Assembly: GCA_003554565.1 (NCBI GenBank) | Contig: PWGR01000270.1 | Span: 1 to 21,105 of the forward strand | Reading direction: 5' to 3' | Length of the DNA: 21,105 bases | Source of the DNA: Clostridia bacterium | GTDB taxonomy: Bacteria; Bacillota; Sulfobacillia; SLMV01 | Part shown: in pieces, positions 1 to 8,904 of the stretch | Layout of the letters: each line of letters opens with the position of its first letter | Numbering within the stretch: the stretch's first letter is position 1 | Translations under genes and position numbers: made by a program | The notes under the pieces: model-generated | Told to the model about the DNA's origin: nothing | The model's database searches: none | The model's input: only the letters and a program-made list of their open reading frames with translations

Positions 1-1615
1 CCATACCGCCCATACCGCCCATATCGTCGTCATCATCGCCATCATCTGGGATCTCCCCGACCAGGGTCTCGGTGCTGAGAACCATGGCGGCGATACTCGC
101 CGCGTTCTGCAATGCAGAACGCACCACCTTGGCCGGATCAACGATGCCGGAATCAAACATGTTCGCGTAGTCCATCGTCAGAACGTCAAAACCCACATCG
201 CGGTCCTTATCCTTGACGTGCTCCACGATGACCGAACCCTCGACTCCCGCATTGTTGGCAATGCGGCGAACCGGTGCTGCAAGAGCCTTCTTGACCAGTT
301 CCACACCGGTGATCTCATCATCAAACTCGGTCTCTACCTCGTCCATGAGCTGGGCAGCCCGCAGATAAGCTACACCACCGCCGGCAACGATTCCTTCTTC
401 CACCGCCGCGCGCGTAGCGTTGAGGGCGTCCTCGATGCGCAGTTTCTTCTCTTTCAGCTCTGTCTCAGTCGCAGCGCCGACATTGATGACGGCCACGCCA
501 CCGGCCAGCTTGGCGAGGCGCTCTTCCAGCTTCTCCTGGTCGAAGTCACTGGTGCTCTCCTCTATCTGGCGCTTGATGATCTCGATGCGATCCCGGATCT
601 TGCTCGGGTCGCCCTGACCCTCGACGATCGTGGTATCGTCCTTGGTTATGGTCACACGTCCGGCCTGACCGAACATGTCCTGCGTCACATTCTCCAGCTT
701 GAGGCCAAGATCCTCGCTGATCACCTGACCGCCCGTCAGAATCGCGATGTCCTCCAACATAGCCTTACGCCGGTCACCGAAGCCGGGCGCCTTGACAGAG
801 GCGGCCTGCAGAGTACCGCGGATCTTGTTCACCACCACAGTGGCCAGAGCCTCGCCCTCGATATCCTCCGCCATTATCAGGAACGGCTTGCCCATATTCA
901 CCGCTTTTTCGAGGACCGGGAGGAACTCATTGACGTTGCTGATCTTCTGGTCGGTGATGAGGATGTACGGCTCCTCCAGCACCGCCTCCATGTGCTCCGT
1001 ATCAGTCACCATATAAGGGGACATGTAACCGCGGTCGAACTGCATCCCCTCAACCACGTCGAGGGATGTATCCATGGTTCGGGATTCCTCGACGGTTATT
1101 ACACCGTCTTTTCCTACTTTCTCCATTGCCTCGGCGATGAGCTCTCCGATTTCCTTGTCATTGGCGGAAATAGCGGCGACCTGCGCGATGGCCTCGCGCT
1201 CGTCGACCGGGGTGCTCATCTCACGGATGGCCTCGACAGCCTTATCCACGGCCTTCTGAATACCGTGCCGCAGTATCATTGGATTGGCGCCGGCGACCAC
1301 ATTGCGCATACCCTCGCCCACCATCTGCTGCGCCAACAGGATGGCGCTGGTGGTTCCATCACCTGCAACATCGTTGGTCTTTGTGGCGACTTCTTTCAGC
1401 AGCTGGGCACCCATGTTCTCATACGGGTCCTTCAGGTCGATTTCCCGCGCTATGGTCACCCCGTCATTGGTAACTGTCGGAGAACCAAACTTCTTCTCCA
1501 GCACCACATTGCGGCCCTTCGGACCGAGGGTGTTGGTTACGGTCCTCGCCATACGGTCCACACCGCTCTGCAATGCCCGGCGTGCGTCTTCGTTGAAAAT
1601 AATTCGCTTGGCCAT
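1..1615 (-). CDS. groEL: GroEL chaperonin (60 kDa), 3' end cut by window edge
   Basis: This is the large ring-forming ATP-dependent chaperonin that folds cytosolic proteins with GroES. The reading frame starts at ATG 1615-1613, runs leftwards without a stop, and gives about 538 residues before the edge. The protein begins MAKRIIFNEDARRAL. It carries the nucleotide-binding segment LGPKGRNV (about residues 30-37) and the ATPase motif GDGTTT (about 85-90). The end is an acidic stretch followed by repeated GGM, the usual GroEL tail, so only a few residues should be missing. A strong site (GGGAGG, 9 bases before ATG) precedes it. It lies 43 bases downstream of groES and is co-transcribed from the CIRCE-controlled promoter. 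The identification is secure. Confidence 0.98.
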   Translation of the reverse strand, partial: MAKRIIFNEDARRALQSGVDRMARTVTNTLGPKGRNVVLEKKFGSPTVTNDGVTIAREIDLKDPYENMGAQLLKEVATKTNDVAGDGTTSAILLAQQMVGEGMRNVVAGANPMILRHGIQKAVDKAVEAIREMSTPVDEREAIAQVAAISANDKEIGELIAEAMEKVGKDGVITVEESRTMDTSLDVVEGMQFDRGYMSPYMVTDTEHMEAVLEEPYILITDQKISNVNEFLPVLEKAVNMGKPFLIMAEDIEGEALATVVVNKIRGTLQAASVKAPGFGDRRKAMLEDIAILTGGQVISEDLGLKLENVTQDMFGQAGRVTITKDDTTIVEGQGDPSKIRDRIEIIKRQIEESTSDFDQEKLEERLAKLAGGVAVINVGAATETELKEKKLRIEDALNATRAAVEEGIVAGGGVAYLRAAQLMDEVETEFDDEITGVELVKKALAAPVRRIANNAGVEGSVIVEHVKDKDRDVGFDVLTMDYANMFDSGIVDPAKVVRSALQNAASIAAMVLSTETLVGEIPDDGDDDDDMGGMGGM

Positions 1616-1658
1616 TTATGTATACCTCCCTCTCAAAACAGATGGCCGATCCTTTCGC

Positions 1659-1949
1659 TCAACCGTTCACCTTCGCGAGGATGTCACGCTCATTGAGAAT
1701 CAACACTTCTTTACCCTCCAGCGTCACTTCGGTTCCGGCAAACTTGGAGAAGATGATGACATCCCCCTCGTCAACCTCCAGGGGTACTCGCTCGCCATTG
1801 TCCAGCATCTTGCCCGTGCCCACGGCCAAGATTTCCCCCTGCTGCGGCTTATCCTTGGCGGTGTCGGGAAGTACGATACCGCTTTCGGTCACCTCTTCCT
1901 CTTCCACCACCTGCACTACCACACGATCACCCAGCGGTTTAACCTTCAC
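1659..1949 (-). CDS. groES: GroES co-chaperonin (10 kDa)
   Basis: This is the lid of the GroEL folding chamber, forming a heptameric cap in the cytosol. The protein has 96 residues, normal for the family, and begins MKVKPLGDRVVV. The mobile loop that contacts GroEL lies at about residues 22-37, and the roof/beta-barrel core KFAGTEV follows. The start codon is GTG (1949-1947), supported by AAAAGGAGGG at 1967-1958, 8 bases upstream. There is no better ATG in frame. It is the first gene of the groESL operon, 43 bases before groEL, and lies just downstream of the CIRCE operator, so it should be heat-inducible through HrcA. Confidence 0.98.
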   Translation of the reverse strand: MKVKPLGDRVVVQVVEEEEVTESGIVLPDTAKDKPQQGEILAVGTGKMLDNGERVPLEVDEGDVIIFSKFAGTEVTLEGKEVLILNERDILAKVNG

Positions 1950-1994
1950 TTGCGATTCCCTCCTTTTACGTGAGAGTGGATTCTGTGTAGATTG

Positions 1995-2021
1995 TTAGCA
2001 CTCACCTGAGACGAGTGCTAA
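1995..2021 (-). promoter_or_regulatory. CIRCE operator (HrcA binding site) of groESL
   Basis: A perfect inverted repeat, TTAGCACTC, nine bases, GAGTGCTAA, matches the known CIRCE consensus without mismatch. It lies between the promoter -10 and the groES start, as in most HrcA-controlled groESL operons. This implies repression by HrcA and release on heat shock; hrcA itself is not in the window. Confidence 0.97.
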
Positions 2022-2032
2022 TACCATGTTCA

Positions 2033-2061
2033 ATGTTAAGCTGACCCGGGCAAAGCGTCAA
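2033..2061 (-). promoter_or_regulatory. Sigma-A-type promoter of groESL
   Basis: On the minus strand TTGACG (2061-2056) is followed by a 17-base spacer and TAACAT (2038-2033). Transcription would start around 2026, right at the CIRCE site. The arrangement matches vegetative promoters of HrcA-regulated operons. Confidence 0.8.
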
Positions 2062-2241
2062 ATCTATATGTGCCCGGATTTTGCGGATATTATGCCCTCT
2101 TATGGCAATTTATTCGATGGTCTCTGTCTCTCTACAGCAAGCGCCGTTATTATGCCGATCAAATAATGATTTGCTGCTGGCGCGTGTGGACCGGACCGGT
2201 TCGCCGCATCGGAGTGCACACACCCCGGGAATCTGGGGGCT
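2062..2241. other. Intergenic region between the long minus-strand operon and groESL
   Basis: No credible gene is visible. Just past the membrane-protein stop there is a small CCCC/GGGG inverted repeat (2223-2226 and 2235-2238). A weak AT-rich hairpin (CGTTATT against AATAATG) lies around 2146-2170. Neither has a clear U-run, so no confident terminator for the upstream operon can be called. Confidence 0.4.
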
Positions 2242-2688
2242 TCAGGGCAGATGCAGGAAGTTTCTCGCCTGGCGATAGGCCGTCTCCGCCGCCTCTTCTC
2301 GCATCCATCGGTTGATAAGGTACATGGCAATGGCCGCGTAGGGTCCGGCAATCAGGTGGTGCAAGAGAGTCTGTGGGGGAGCATCATATACCCACGGCGG
2401 AAACATCTGTGTTTCCATAAGGCGCTGCGCCACGGAGATGGGAAAGGCAAACCGGGCATAGGTGAAGAAATCATCCCAGAAATACAGGCTCAAATAAGCC
2501 CATTCCCGCCGGTGCGGCCACAAGATGAAATACGCCGCATCCCCCGCCAGCTTCAGTACGGCAAAGAACAACAGAAAGCGGACGAAGTGGGGAAAACCGG
2601 GAGCCACGGCATCGAGAACCCAGGCGCCCATCTGGCCAATCATCAATAAGATGGCTGCAAGCAGGGTGAATCGATGCACCCGCGACAT
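2242..2688 (-). CDS. Small multi-pass membrane protein of unknown function
   Basis: This is a 148-residue protein of unrecognised family. Hydrophobic segments lie at about residues 7-30, 35-58 and 108-126, with a more aromatic amphipathic stretch at about 65-85. It therefore probably spans the cytoplasmic membrane three or four times. The short C-terminal tail is charged. The start ATG (2688-2686) is preceded by a consensus AGGAGGTGA site 6 bases away. It is the last gene of the long minus-strand run, 58 bases after the lipoyl/KOW protein gene, and probably belongs to the same transcript. No enzyme motif is visible. Confidence 0.75.
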   Translation of the reverse strand: MSRVHRFTLLAAILLMIGQMGAWVLDAVAPGFPHFVRFLLFFAVLKLAGDAAYFILWPHRREWAYLSLYFWDDFFTYARFAFPISVAQRLMETQMFPPWVYDAPPQTLLHHLIAGPYAAIAMYLINRWMREEAAETAYRQARNFLHLP

Positions 2689-2746
2689 GCTTCACCTCCT
2701 CTCGGGGTCCGGGAATAAAAAGATTACCTTCACTTCCCATCCGTCC

Positions 2747-4114
2747 CTACGGCACCGGACCAGAAAAGAACTCCACATTCATGATCGGAATAACCGTATC
2801 TTTCCCATCACGCAGGCGAACACGAACCGACGGCAGCTCCGCCTCCGTCTCATACCTCTTGCCTGTTGGGAACACTTCCACTATCTCACCGAAGGCCCCA
2901 AAGTGCGGCGTTGTGATGATTCGCACCAGCTGGCCCGGCTGCGGGTCTGCCTCCTCTGCGCCAACTCCTGCCCGCACATCCCTGCCATCTTCCGCGGAAG
3001 CTGGGATAACGATCTCCGGCCTCTGCGCGCCTGCCCGGACCTGCGTGCGCCCGTTCACCGATACCAGGCTTCCCTCATTGTTCCGCAGGACCTCAAAAAC
3101 CTCGGGAGACATCAGGACGCGGCCAAAACCCTCTGTCAGGATGACCGTCATATCAATTGGCTCATCACCAGTGATTCCGGAGACGACCTCTTCACCCAGA
3201 TACTCTACCAGGTCCATTTCGTCCGCCCCGCCCACTATGAGCCCCCGCGCACCCAGTTCTTCTGCCCGGAGGAAAACATCTGCGTCGACGGGACCCGGAA
3301 CGGCCACGATTCGCCCGGCGACTTCATCGCCCAGGTTATCCGCAGATACTCTCTCTCCAGCTTCGCCCAGGATTAAAAGCTCGCCGTAGTTCTCGCGGCC
3401 GAGCCCGAAAACCCCATTTATGACCAGTCCCTGTCCCTGCACCACTACTCCTTCATCTGGAATGATCTCGACAACCTCACCCGAAATATACGCCGTGACG
3501 CGAGTCACCTGCTGTGGCCGCACGATGTACACCAGGCCGTTGTGTACGTCCACCCGCTCTATGGTCCCGGTGGCCGGGGCGTAGGCATAATCCATGCCGC
3601 CCGAACCGGGACTTGCCGCCAGGATGGCTCCCTGCTCCACCTTCTGCCCCTCCCGGTAACGCAGGTACATTCGGACCATGGCCGGCCACACATCCAGGTG
3701 ACGGGCAACATTTACGACCACCACTGGCTCGGCGGACTGTGGCTCCTCACGTATCAGGATTCGGGCGTGCACCGCCGATACGTACTCAACCACGCCGTCC
3801 ACGGGAGATTCCGCCGTCCTGGACCTGCTGAACAGCCCGGTGCTCAGGTTGGCCAGTCTCTGCCCTTTGGCCACTCGCTGCCCGGGCTCCACCTCTATAG
3901 ATTCTCTCATTTGATCCAGGTCAAACCTCTTCAAACCCATGTCCGAGCGCAGGTCCACGACATAAGGGTCACCTGGAATGTACTCGGTTTGGGCAACAAT
4001 GATGTCAGGTTCCACCTGTTCACCCTTTTCGACCAGGACCTCACCCGGTAACGGCAGCCGCCGCTCTCGACGCACCAACTCCAGCCGAACAATAGAGTAC
4101 TCCTGCAGGGCCAT
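2747..4114 (-). CDS. Cytosolic protein with lipoyl-like barrel regions and a KOW-like C-terminus, MutL/GlmL partner
   Basis: This is a 455-residue protein of uncharacterised family. It has no signal peptide or membrane segment, so it should be cytosolic. The first ~130 residues contain two 'VxxGxxVxxGxxLA'-like turns (for example VEPGQRVAKGQRLAN) and SPVDGVVEYV, as in biotinyl/lipoyl barrel-sandwich folds. No acceptor lysine motif is evident. A similar pattern, APATGTIERVDV, recurs near residue 175. The last ~65 residues (GQLVRIITTPHFGAFGEIVEV) resemble a KOW/SH3-like barrel. ATG 4114-4112 shares one base with the TGA of the preceding gene and has GAGGAGG 7 bases upstream; a GTG lies one codon earlier. 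This coupling suggests that it works with the MutL-like protein. Function is unknown. Confidence 0.8.
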   Translation of the reverse strand: MALQEYSIVRLELVRRERRLPLPGEVLVEKGEQVEPDIIVAQTEYIPGDPYVVDLRSDMGLKRFDLDQMRESIEVEPGQRVAKGQRLANLSTGLFSRSRTAESPVDGVVEYVSAVHARILIREEPQSAEPVVVVNVARHLDVWPAMVRMYLRYREGQKVEQGAILAASPGSGGMDYAYAPATGTIERVDVHNGLVYIVRPQQVTRVTAYISGEVVEIIPDEGVVVQGQGLVINGVFGLGRENYGELLILGEAGERVSADNLGDEVAGRIVAVPGPVDADVFLRAEELGARGLIVGGADEMDLVEYLGEEVVSGITGDEPIDMTVILTEGFGRVLMSPEVFEVLRNNEGSLVSVNGRTQVRAGAQRPEIVIPASAEDGRDVRAGVGAEEADPQPGQLVRIITTPHFGAFGEIVEVFPTGKRYETEAELPSVRVRLRDGKDTVIPIMNVEFFSGPVP

Positions 4115-5967
4115 CACTTATCCTCCTCTCCGTGCAGCACAGCATATTCATGCATGAGATCAGCTGGATACGCGTCCAGACGCTCGAGCCACGTCATCAC
4201 GCTCTCTCTTCTCCTGCGTTCATTTCTGGGGAAGCGGAGCGGTCGTCCCCGCCCGTCGATTATGAGCCCGACTTCTCCCCCGCGTATCTGGGCCCGGACA
4301 CGAACGCCGGGGCCGTCTCCCATATCGAAAGATCCCCTGGGGTGCAGCTGCACCTCGGCGGTCTCGTCCCCGGCGAGGGAAACAACCTCCAGGTCGCCGA
4401 CCCGGATAACGGTAGAGATCTCTTCCCCATTTTCCCGCACCATTTTCATCTCCGCCATTGGAGTACCGGTTCGACCTGTACCTCCCGGCGCGATCACCGT
4501 ACCCAGCGGCACGAGGCAGTCGCGCAGGAAAATCTCGCGCGCCGCTTCCGGGGCAATTTCGGCCACTGCCCCGATATGCGGGATCATAAACATGTTGTCA
4601 ACGTAAAGGCGCACCAGGCCCTCAGGCTGCAGGGAATCCAGCATCATGGCTAACGCCTGCGACCGGCGCGGGGCGTGCGACAGCAGGCCACCACTGCCTA
4701 TGACCACGTCGATCTCATTCAGGTTCACCAGGGCCTCGCCGCTGGGAGTCTGGTCCAGGGCATGGTCGAATGTCCGATCCATCTCAATCCCCTTGAGCCC
4801 GACCGCCAACTCCCGGTGCTCCTCGAAGGCTAAGCGGAGCGCCTCCCTCCCAATCGCCTGTTCAATCAGAAGGTCCGGCAGGGTAATCGGCAGGGTGGTG
4901 GGCCGGATGGCCTTATTGTACACCCAGTTCCGCAAGTCCCTCTCCTCGATATCAATGGGCAGCCAACGGTCAATGTTCCCTTTTGGGCACTCATTGAATA
5001 CATTCGCTATACTGTAGCTCATTCCCAGGTTTGCACTGACCGACCGGTTGAAAACTCCTCCCATAACGCTGAATACATCTGTGGTGGCCCCGCCTATATC
5101 CAGACCCACCACATTGACGTCGTAGTCCTTCGCCATCAGCCGCATCATTTGCCCTACTGCAGCAGGTGTGGGCTGGATCCGCCGGTCGGACCAGTCCAGC
5201 AGCGTGCGGTAGCCGGGGGCGTGCGCCATGACGTGATCGAGGAACAGTTCCCCGATCTTATCCCGGACCGGTTCCAGGACCTCCTCCTCCAGGGTCGGTC
5301 GGATGTTATTGACCACGTGCAAGTCCATCTCGTCGCCGATCATGTGTGCGACAACATCGCGCGCTTTGGTGTTGCCTGCGTATATCACCGGCATCTGATA
5401 TTGCTCACCGAGTCGTGGCTTGGATTTCGCAGATCCCACATACTCGGCCATTGCGGCAACGTGAGATACATTCCCCTCGTCCGTTCCCCCGGCCACCAGG
5501 ATCATGTCCGGGCGCTGGTTTCTCAGAAGATGCACCCGTTCCACCACAGTTCGCGAGTCATCAGCCGCCACCACATCCATAACTATAGCCCCCGCACCGA
5601 GGGCGGCGCGCTCGGCGCTCTCCGCCGTCAACGCGCGCATCAGACCCACACACATCATCTGTAACCCGCCACCGGCGCTGCTCGTTGCCACCATAGCATC
5701 CACCCCGGAACCATCCGTTCGCCGGGGAATGATGAGATTGTCTCCATCGAGCAGCTTATGCGACGTCAGGTCCTCCATGCGCCGCACGGAGGCCCGCAGG
5801 CCGACCATTACATCCTCGTGCGGGGCCTCAACCGTGGTCTTGGCCTCCGACCGACCCGAGACCCGGTACTCATCTGCACGACGCTCAATCATTATAAGCT
5901 TGGTCATAGTGCTGCCGACATCGACCGCCAGTATGGATCCGTAGGCACTGCCTTCCGTCTCTGCCAT
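4114..5967 (-). CDS. MutL/GlmL-family ASKHA ATPase-like protein
   Basis: This 617-residue protein belongs to the MutL/GlmL family, named after an accessory (reactivase-like) protein of adenosylcobalamin-dependent glutamate mutase. It shows the actin-like ATPase signatures in order: phosphate-1 DVGSTMTK (about 16-23), phosphate-2 LDIGGATTD (about 289-297) and an adenosine-type motif IGSGGLLSHAP (about 423-433). The ~150 residues after that contain a beta-rich region (EVQLHPRGSFDMGDGPGVRV). ATG 5967 has GGGAGGT 8 bases upstream. It starts 21 bases after the last permease gene and is translationally coupled to the lipoyl/KOW gene. No mutase subunit is present in the window, so its client is unknown. 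This gene is unrelated to the DNA-repair gene also called mutL. Confidence 0.88.
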   Translation of the reverse strand: MAETEGSAYGSILAVDVGSTMTKLIMIERRADEYRVSGRSEAKTTVEAPHEDVMVGLRASVRRMEDLTSHKLLDGDNLIIPRRTDGSGVDAMVATSSAGGGLQMMCVGLMRALTAESAERAALGAGAIVMDVVAADDSRTVVERVHLLRNQRPDMILVAGGTDEGNVSHVAAMAEYVGSAKSKPRLGEQYQMPVIYAGNTKARDVVAHMIGDEMDLHVVNNIRPTLEEEVLEPVRDKIGELFLDHVMAHAPGYRTLLDWSDRRIQPTPAAVGQMMRLMAKDYDVNVVGLDIGGATTDVFSVMGGVFNRSVSANLGMSYSIANVFNECPKGNIDRWLPIDIEERDLRNWVYNKAIRPTTLPITLPDLLIEQAIGREALRLAFEEHRELAVGLKGIEMDRTFDHALDQTPSGEALVNLNEIDVVIGSGGLLSHAPRRSQALAMMLDSLQPEGLVRLYVDNMFMIPHIGAVAEIAPEAAREIFLRDCLVPLGTVIAPGGTGRTGTPMAEMKMVRENGEEISTVIRVGDLEVVSLAGDETAEVQLHPRGSFDMGDGPGVRVRAQIRGGEVGLIIDGRGRPLRFPRNERRRRESVMTWLERLDAYPADLMHEYAVLHGEEDK

Positions 5968-5988
5968 CTCAGTAACCTCCCATCCCCA

Positions 5989-7305
5989 TCACAGAATATT
6001 TCGCCTCCTCAGGAGGTCTTCTACCGTCATGTTCCGCGCCATGAGCCCGGGCAGGATGGCCCCGGCGTAAAACACGATCAGTGCAGCTCCCACTGCGATC
6101 GCCAGTGATGCCGGTGCCAGCACATAGGAAGAAGCAGTATACGCATTCAGAAGCCACACCAGCACCTGCGTCATACCTACTCCGGCCGCGATTCCAACCA
6201 TTGCAGTGAGAAAACCCTCCTGCCACAGCATGATCCGGACCTCATCATTAAGAGTGCCCAGCGCCTTGAAGATACCCAGCTCCCGTTGACGCTCCAGAAA
6301 CGTGAGGAGCAGCGCGTTCAAAACCCCCAGCGATGAAAACACGAGAGCCAGGAAAATCAGAAACCGCCCGGAGGAGAAGACATCTCTCAGCAGTGTGCCG
6401 GTCATCTCACGCCCCCTCGTCCTCGTCAGCAAATCCGCCCCTGGCAGGGCCCTGTCCAGATCGCCGCGCAATCGATCGGGTACACCGCTTCGCATCAATA
6501 CCAGGTTTCCGCCGGGATGGCGGTAATCACCATACACGCCGTCAAATGCGGGAATGGGCGACTCCTCTGATCCCCGCGGCAGGACAGTGAGCAGCTGGTC
6601 CAGGTGCGGATCCTTCGTGCGGTGCAGGCCGCATATTTCGTAGACCACCGGGTGCAGGTCACCACTGGAGTCACGGTACTCGACGCCGAATCTGTCACCC
6701 ACGTTCAATCTCACCGCTGCAGCCAGCTGGGCTGGAACCAGGATCTGGTCCGGCCGGTCCGGCAGATCCCCGTTGGTCAGGGAGATATCGCCCGCCAGTC
6801 CGGCGTCCGGCTTTACGCCACCCTCTCCATCCCGTGGGGCAAATGACCCCCTGTCCAGTGCGGCAAGTCCCACAAATCCTACCGGACTGTATACCTCGAC
6901 TGCGGTTCCCACATCCAGGGCAGTCACATCCGGCATGAAGTTCAGCCGGTTCACATCAGCCGGAGACCAGGCATCATCGCGGGTTGCGACCAGATCGGCC
7001 TCGAGAGGCAGAGGTTGCACCCGACCGCTGAACCGCGCGTGGGTCGCGGTGAAGTGGGCCTCAAAGAGGCTGAACACCACAATCGAAAGAGCCACGCACA
7101 GCGCCAAAATGGCGGCGCGCCACTTGCGCCGGCGGATGCTGCGCGACGAGTACGGGAACATCAGCTTCCACGTCTCCCCCGCAAATCGCACGGTTCGACG
7201 GTTCAAATTGCGCCACAGCCGTACCAGCGGCTGAGCCAGCAGCTCCAAAGAAGTCCGGCTGTGCTCCCGCTCCTGCGGTTCGGGTTCCCGGCGCCGGTGC
7301 TGCAT
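5989..7305 (-). CDS. ABC transporter permease, FtsX/MacB type (module 2, distal)
   Basis: This 438-residue membrane subunit has the FtsX/MacB architecture. A basic cytosolic N-terminal region of about 60 residues precedes transmembrane helix 1 (about 64-83). A large extracytoplasmic domain (about 84-310) follows. Three C-terminal helices end the protein, with the cytosolic coupling sequence ERQRELGIFKALGT after the second helix. ATG 7305-7303 is chosen because GGTGGAGGTG lies 7 bases upstream; the TTG at 7326 overlaps the ATPase gene and has no such site. The gene begins 2 bases after the ATPase stop, so the two form one unit. The substrate cannot be read from the sequence. Confidence 0.88.
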   Translation of the reverse strand: MQHRRREPEPQEREHSRTSLELLAQPLVRLWRNLNRRTVRFAGETWKLMFPYSSRSIRRRKWRAAILALCVALSIVVFSLFEAHFTATHARFSGRVQPLPLEADLVATRDDAWSPADVNRLNFMPDVTALDVGTAVEVYSPVGFVGLAALDRGSFAPRDGEGGVKPDAGLAGDISLTNGDLPDRPDQILVPAQLAAAVRLNVGDRFGVEYRDSSGDLHPVVYEICGLHRTKDPHLDQLLTVLPRGSEESPIPAFDGVYGDYRHPGGNLVLMRSGVPDRLRGDLDRALPGADLLTRTRGREMTGTLLRDVFSSGRFLIFLALVFSSLGVLNALLLTFLERQRELGIFKALGTLNDEVRIMLWQEGFLTAMVGIAAGVGMTQVLVWLLNAYTASSYVLAPASLAIAVGAALIVFYAGAILPGLMARNMTVEDLLRRRNIL

Positions 7306-7307
7306 GG

Positions 7308-7997
7308 TCACACCTCCACCCTGCAAATGGCCCCGTCCTGCATGTGCACGATCTCGGAAGCATAGTCATGCGCCGCCTCATCGTGCGATACAACCACGAA
7401 AGTCTGGTCCCTCTCCTCATTCAATCGCCGGAAAAGATCCATTACATCAGCGGAGTTCTTGCTGTCAAGATTCCCCGTCGGTTCATCGGCCAGCACGACA
7501 GCAGGATCGTTGGCCAGAGCCCGCGCGATGGCAACTCTCTGCTGTTCTCCCCCCGACATCTCGTGCGGGTAGTGATTCATACGTTCGGCCAGCCCAACAG
7601 AGGACAGAAGGTCAGCGCACCGGTCGCCGGCCTCGGCCATCTGCACGCCAACCAGGCGCATGGGCAGCTCGACATTCTCGCGGGCGGTCAGATCATTGAG
7701 GAGATTGAAAAACTGAAACACAAATCCCACCTCCGTGCGGCGGAGCCGGGCGAGCCCGTTTTCACTCAGCTCACTGTAACTCTGATCCCTCAGGTATATC
7801 TCCCCGTACGTGGGGCGGTCCAACCCACCTAGGAGGCCGAGCAGTGTGCTCTTGCCACACCCGGAGGGCCCGGTTACCAGCTTGAATTCACCGCGGCCAA
7901 CTTCCATGGACAGGTGATCCACTGCCTTCACCCCGGCCCCCACCAGGTAAATCTTGGTAATCTCATCCGCGCGCAGAATGACTTCAGAATCAGGCAT
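7308..7997 (-). CDS. ABC transporter ATP-binding protein, LolD/MacB type (module 2)
   Basis: This 229-residue nucleotide-binding subunit powers the neighbouring FtsX-like permeases. Walker A GPSGCGKST is at 43-51, the Q-loop FVFQ at about 92-95, the signature MSGGEQQ at 147-153, Walker B VVLADEP at 167-173 and the switch histidine at 205. All catalytic elements are intact. The DEPTGNLDS sequence is typical of the LolD/MacB/FtsE class. The start is ATG 7997, with GGAGG 9 bases upstream. GTG 8000 is one codon earlier and equally possible. It overlaps the end of the broken permease reading frame by 8 bases, showing translational coupling. Confidence 0.92.
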   Translation of the reverse strand: MPDSEVILRADEITKIYLVGAGVKAVDHLSMEVGRGEFKLVTGPSGCGKSTLLGLLGGLDRPTYGEIYLRDQSYSELSENGLARLRRTEVGFVFQFFNLLNDLTARENVELPMRLVGVQMAEAGDRCADLLSSVGLAERMNHYPHEMSGGEQQRVAIARALANDPAVVLADEPTGNLDSKNSADVMDLFRRLNEERDQTFVVVSHDEAAHDYASEIVHMQDGAICRVEV

Positions 7998-8898
7998 CAC
8001 GCAGCACCTCCATCGTGGTCTGCTTCATGGCAAGATACGCCGGGAGCACTCCAAAGAGGGCGGCCATCAACGTGGATGACCCCACCACGAGCGCCCCGGT
8101 CTGAAGGGTGAGGAGCCCTATCTCTGCCGCGGTGACTTCCGAGACCAACAGCACCCCAGTCACGACCAGCCGGACGGCAGTAAAGCCGAGCAGGGCTCCC
8201 GCCAGGCCAATGAAGAGCACCTCGACCAGGATGAGTCCCATGACCTGTATGCCCGACATGCCGACAGCCTTGAGGATCGCCATTTCCTTGCGCCTCTGCA
8301 TGATCAGAACGTACATATTGGCAACCAGCAGCAGGCCGGCCACCAGAAACATCGCGATCAGAAGCACCGTCGACATGTCGGCGGGCACCCCGGCTTGCCC
8401 CCTCGCCCGCTGTCCAATCATCACCTGCTCAGGCACACTCCGCACCGTCGAGCCGGGCAGGCCGCCCGCCAGATCTTCGGCCACCTGCTCCGCCCGCGCC
8501 ATGTCATGCAGCACCACATTGAACTGGTACGCCCGGGGAGATGTCCCCTCTGGAGCAATCTCTTCCCAGATCGCCCACCAGGTCTCCTCCGGGATGAATA
8601 TGTCTTCTGTCTCCAGATACTTTGGGACCATTTCCATCTTACCTTCGGAATCACGTACGTAGCTTCCCGTCTCCTCGTCGATGTATGGCTTCTCTCCCAC
8701 GCGGAAAGAAAATAGACCGATTACCTGCAGCTTTATCGACCGGGCATCGTCCCAGTTCCACACCGGGTGCCCGTCGGCATACCCCGCCAGGGACGGGACC
8801 TGTACGGTGACTGAATCATGCAGACCCGGCACCGGGTACTGCGGCCTGGTCCCCTCTGCCGGCACTCCGCTTCCGCGGGGGCCCTGCATGAGCGCCAC
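7990..8898 (-). CDS. C-terminal part of FtsX/MacB-type permease, separated by an in-frame stop (probable pseudogene half)
   Basis: These 302 residues contain the second half of the extracytoplasmic domain and three C-terminal helices (roughly 176-197, 220-245 and 260-285). The coupling motif QRRKEMAILKAVGMS follows the first of these helices. The first transmembrane helix is absent because it lies in the preceding frame 8902-9474. The two are in the same reading frame, separated only by TAA at 8904-8902. The first possible start is GTG 8898, and ATG 8889 is another, but neither has a recognisable ribosome site. As an independent gene it would lack the N-terminal anchor expected for the family. 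It is most simply the 3' half of a disrupted permease gene of about 495 codons. Confidence 0.75.
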   Translation of the reverse strand: MALMQGPRGSGVPAEGTRPQYPVPGLHDSVTVQVPSLAGYADGHPVWNWDDARSIKLQVIGLFSFRVGEKPYIDEETGSYVRDSEGKMEMVPKYLETEDIFIPEETWWAIWEEIAPEGTSPRAYQFNVVLHDMARAEQVAEDLAGGLPGSTVRSVPEQVMIGQRARGQAGVPADMSTVLLIAMFLVAGLLLVANMYVLIMQRRKEMAILKAVGMSGIQVMGLILVEVLFIGLAGALLGFTAVRLVVTGVLLVSEVTAAEIGLLTLQTGALVVGSSTLMAALFGVLPAYLAMKQTTMEVLRDA

Positions 8899-8901
8899 AT
8901 A

Positions 8902-8904
8902 TTA
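8902..8904 (-). other. In-frame TAA interrupting permease 3
   Basis: The minus strand reads GCG GGA TAA TAT GTG GCG: both sides stay in one frame and both match the same family. The following base is T, which makes an efficient stop, and there is no ribosome site for restart. The cause may be a real nonsense mutation or a sequencing error. Confidence 0.8.

Noticed and set aside
218..1696. Long plus-strand open frame opposite groEL
   Set aside because: It is the reverse-strand shadow of groEL; the encoded sequence has no recognisable family and no ribosome site, and groEL itself is unmistakable.
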